The notes under the pieces: generated by a model
The model's input: only the letters and a program-made list of their open reading frames with translations
What the model was told of the DNA's origin: nothing
Database searches by the model: none
Source of the DNA: Datnioides undecimradiatus
Lineage: Eukaryota; Chordata; Actinopteri; Lobotiformes; Datnioididae
Length of the DNA stretch: 64,000 bases
Reading direction: 5' to 3'
Assembly (NCBI GenBank): GCA_008933995.1
Contig: WARS01000012.1
Location: 2,108,001-2,172,000 of the forward strand
In this document: positions 62,768 to 64,000 of the stretch, in pieces
How the letters are laid out: the number at the start of each line of letters is the position of its first letter
How positions within the stretch are numbered: the stretch's first letter is position 1
Made by a program: the position numbers and the translations under genes

Positions 62768-64000
62768 CTGCGAAAAGTAAACCAGACCTAGTAAATGTTT
62801 TCCGTCCTGGTATTCATTAAAAAGAATTTAGAAGAGAATGCACCATGTTTGCACGGCAAACCTGACATTACTGCTAACTGCTAGCAGCCACTTAGCTTAG
62901 CCTCTGACAAATGCATCAACTCCTCTAAGTAAAGGATGATTCCCACAATGGGAATCCCTTAATTCCTGAATTACAGGCACCTCATCATTATCCCACTTAT
63001 ACCACAGCATGGTCACATGCCAATTAAAGTAATAACCCAGTTTCCCATTTTGACTAATACCTGGAACAGACATTATGATCCCATCAAGTTCTCACAATGT
63101 TCATTGCTCCAGTAAATAGGATAAATTTAAAATACCATTTATCAGTAGGAGACATTTCTAGTCAGCTCATTGAAATCTTTGGCTCAGACGTGAGCCAGAA
63201 AGCTAACTAACGCCAGCATGATTAAAAAAAAACACTTACATTGTGTATGGTTGACAAAAGTAACTCATATCTGACAAGAGGCTAATGCCAGTGTCGGCCA
63301 GAAGAAGCAGATTGAAGAAGAAGCAAGTTGAACACCAAATGAGATGTGAAATGATCACTGATTTGATCCAAAGTGTCCGTATGTTTCCAAAGCTAGTGTA
63401 CTTCCCACAGCTTGTCTGCTAAGTCGCTTTAATTCTCCGTATATTAACTCCCTATGTTGCGTCTCCATTTTCATTTCAATTTCTCTCTCTTCAGCCACAT
63501 CCCAGTCATGAAAGTTTATCATATCTCCAAATAGGTTAGGAGAAATGCTGAAGTCACTGTTTGTTATAATTAGCCTGGATGTTAGATAAACTGTAAATGG
63601 AGGCTTTGAATGTATCACTGTTGGTTGCTTAAGTAACCTAGTTGTGCTAGATAGCCAGAGGATTCTTTAAATCAGTGACAAACAGCCTCACTGGAGGTGG
63701 CGATCAATGTCATGAATTAATGGACACCCTTCGGCCAATTAGAAGTGAGTAGACCATGGTTTAAATATTAATAATGAACACACAATATATTATTTGTTTA
63801 TACCCAAAATAAAACACTAATCTAGCTGTTTCTCTGTGTTTCCAGTCTCTGTGCTAAGCTAAGCTAACTGGCGTTTACTGCACAGGCGTGAGGGTGTCAT
63901 CTAAATCTCTGTACTGTAAATTTGGGCGAAGAAAACAATGAATGTATTTCCCTGCAATGTCGTTTAAACCAATCCTTTAAAGCATAATGTCTAAGACCTA
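62768..64000 (-). other. c10orf90 upstream intron (partial)
   Basis: Holds repeat copy C at its upper end and a candidate 31-base micro-exon (63240-63270, described under findings). The minus frame 63355-63618 shows no similarity I know. Confidence 0.5.
63780..63985. mobile_element. GCTTAGCTTAGC-family dispersed teleost repeat, copy C (partial)
   Basis: In reverse orientation to copy A: CACTAATCTAGCTGTTTC, CCAGTCTCTGTGCTAAGCTAAGC, TGTATTTCCC, then an AATGTCG...TCCTTTAAA end that matches the GTTAAAGGA end of copy A. The interior on the left side is missing or too diverged to follow. Confidence 0.6.

Noticed and set aside
63355-63618. Minus-strand frame of 87 codons upstream of c10orf90
   Set aside because: No similarity known to me and no donor that would join the first exon in phase.

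Overview
This window is animal nuclear DNA, most likely from a ray-finned (teleost) fish. The coding sequence is split into short exons with GT-AG boundaries and matching codon phases. The introns run to about 24 kb and hold CA microsatellites and fish-type repeats: a Tc1-like and a mariner-like transposon remnant, and two dispersed families I know from teleost genomes (one rich in ATCGATTA, one carrying GCTTAGCTTAGC). There are no operons or ribosome binding sites, and I found no CRISPR array or convincing rRNA or tRNA gene. Almost every long open frame apart from those overlapping the exons below is noise.

Two protein-coding genes are present, both on the minus strand. Left part (2,839-46,446): the first six coding exons of an ADAM-family metalloprotease-disintegrin, called adam12. 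It starts with a signal peptide and runs through the prodomain to its cysteine switch. The metalloprotease, disintegrin and later exons lie beyond the left edge. The splice phases join all six exons into one frame of 215 residues. Right part (50,446-62,767): the last nine coding exons of the orthologue of human C10orf90 (FATS), ending in a complete ALMS motif that is spread over five exons. Its 725 residues in the window are already about the length of the human protein, so little N-terminal sequence should lie beyond the right edge.

In human 10q26, ADAM12 and C10orf90 lie side by side, on the same strand and in the same order. That synteny is the main reason for naming the protease adam12 and not adam19 or adam8, since its prodomain alone resembles all three. 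The two genes are not known to work together. ADAM12 acts at the cell surface or is secreted; C10orf90 is a centrosome and cytoskeleton-linked protein with reported roles in the DNA-damage response.

The rest is intron and a 4-kb intergenic gap. That gap holds the adam12 promoter/5' leader, which has a strong G-quadruplex motif on the transcript strand, and a near-perfect 34-bp-arm hairpin. No cassette or system of clearly new type was found. The best leads are the duplicated KATI-KVTE motif in C10orf90, the G-quadruplex, the hairpins, the GU-rich tracts beside two C10orf90 acceptors, and a foldback arrangement of one teleost repeat family.
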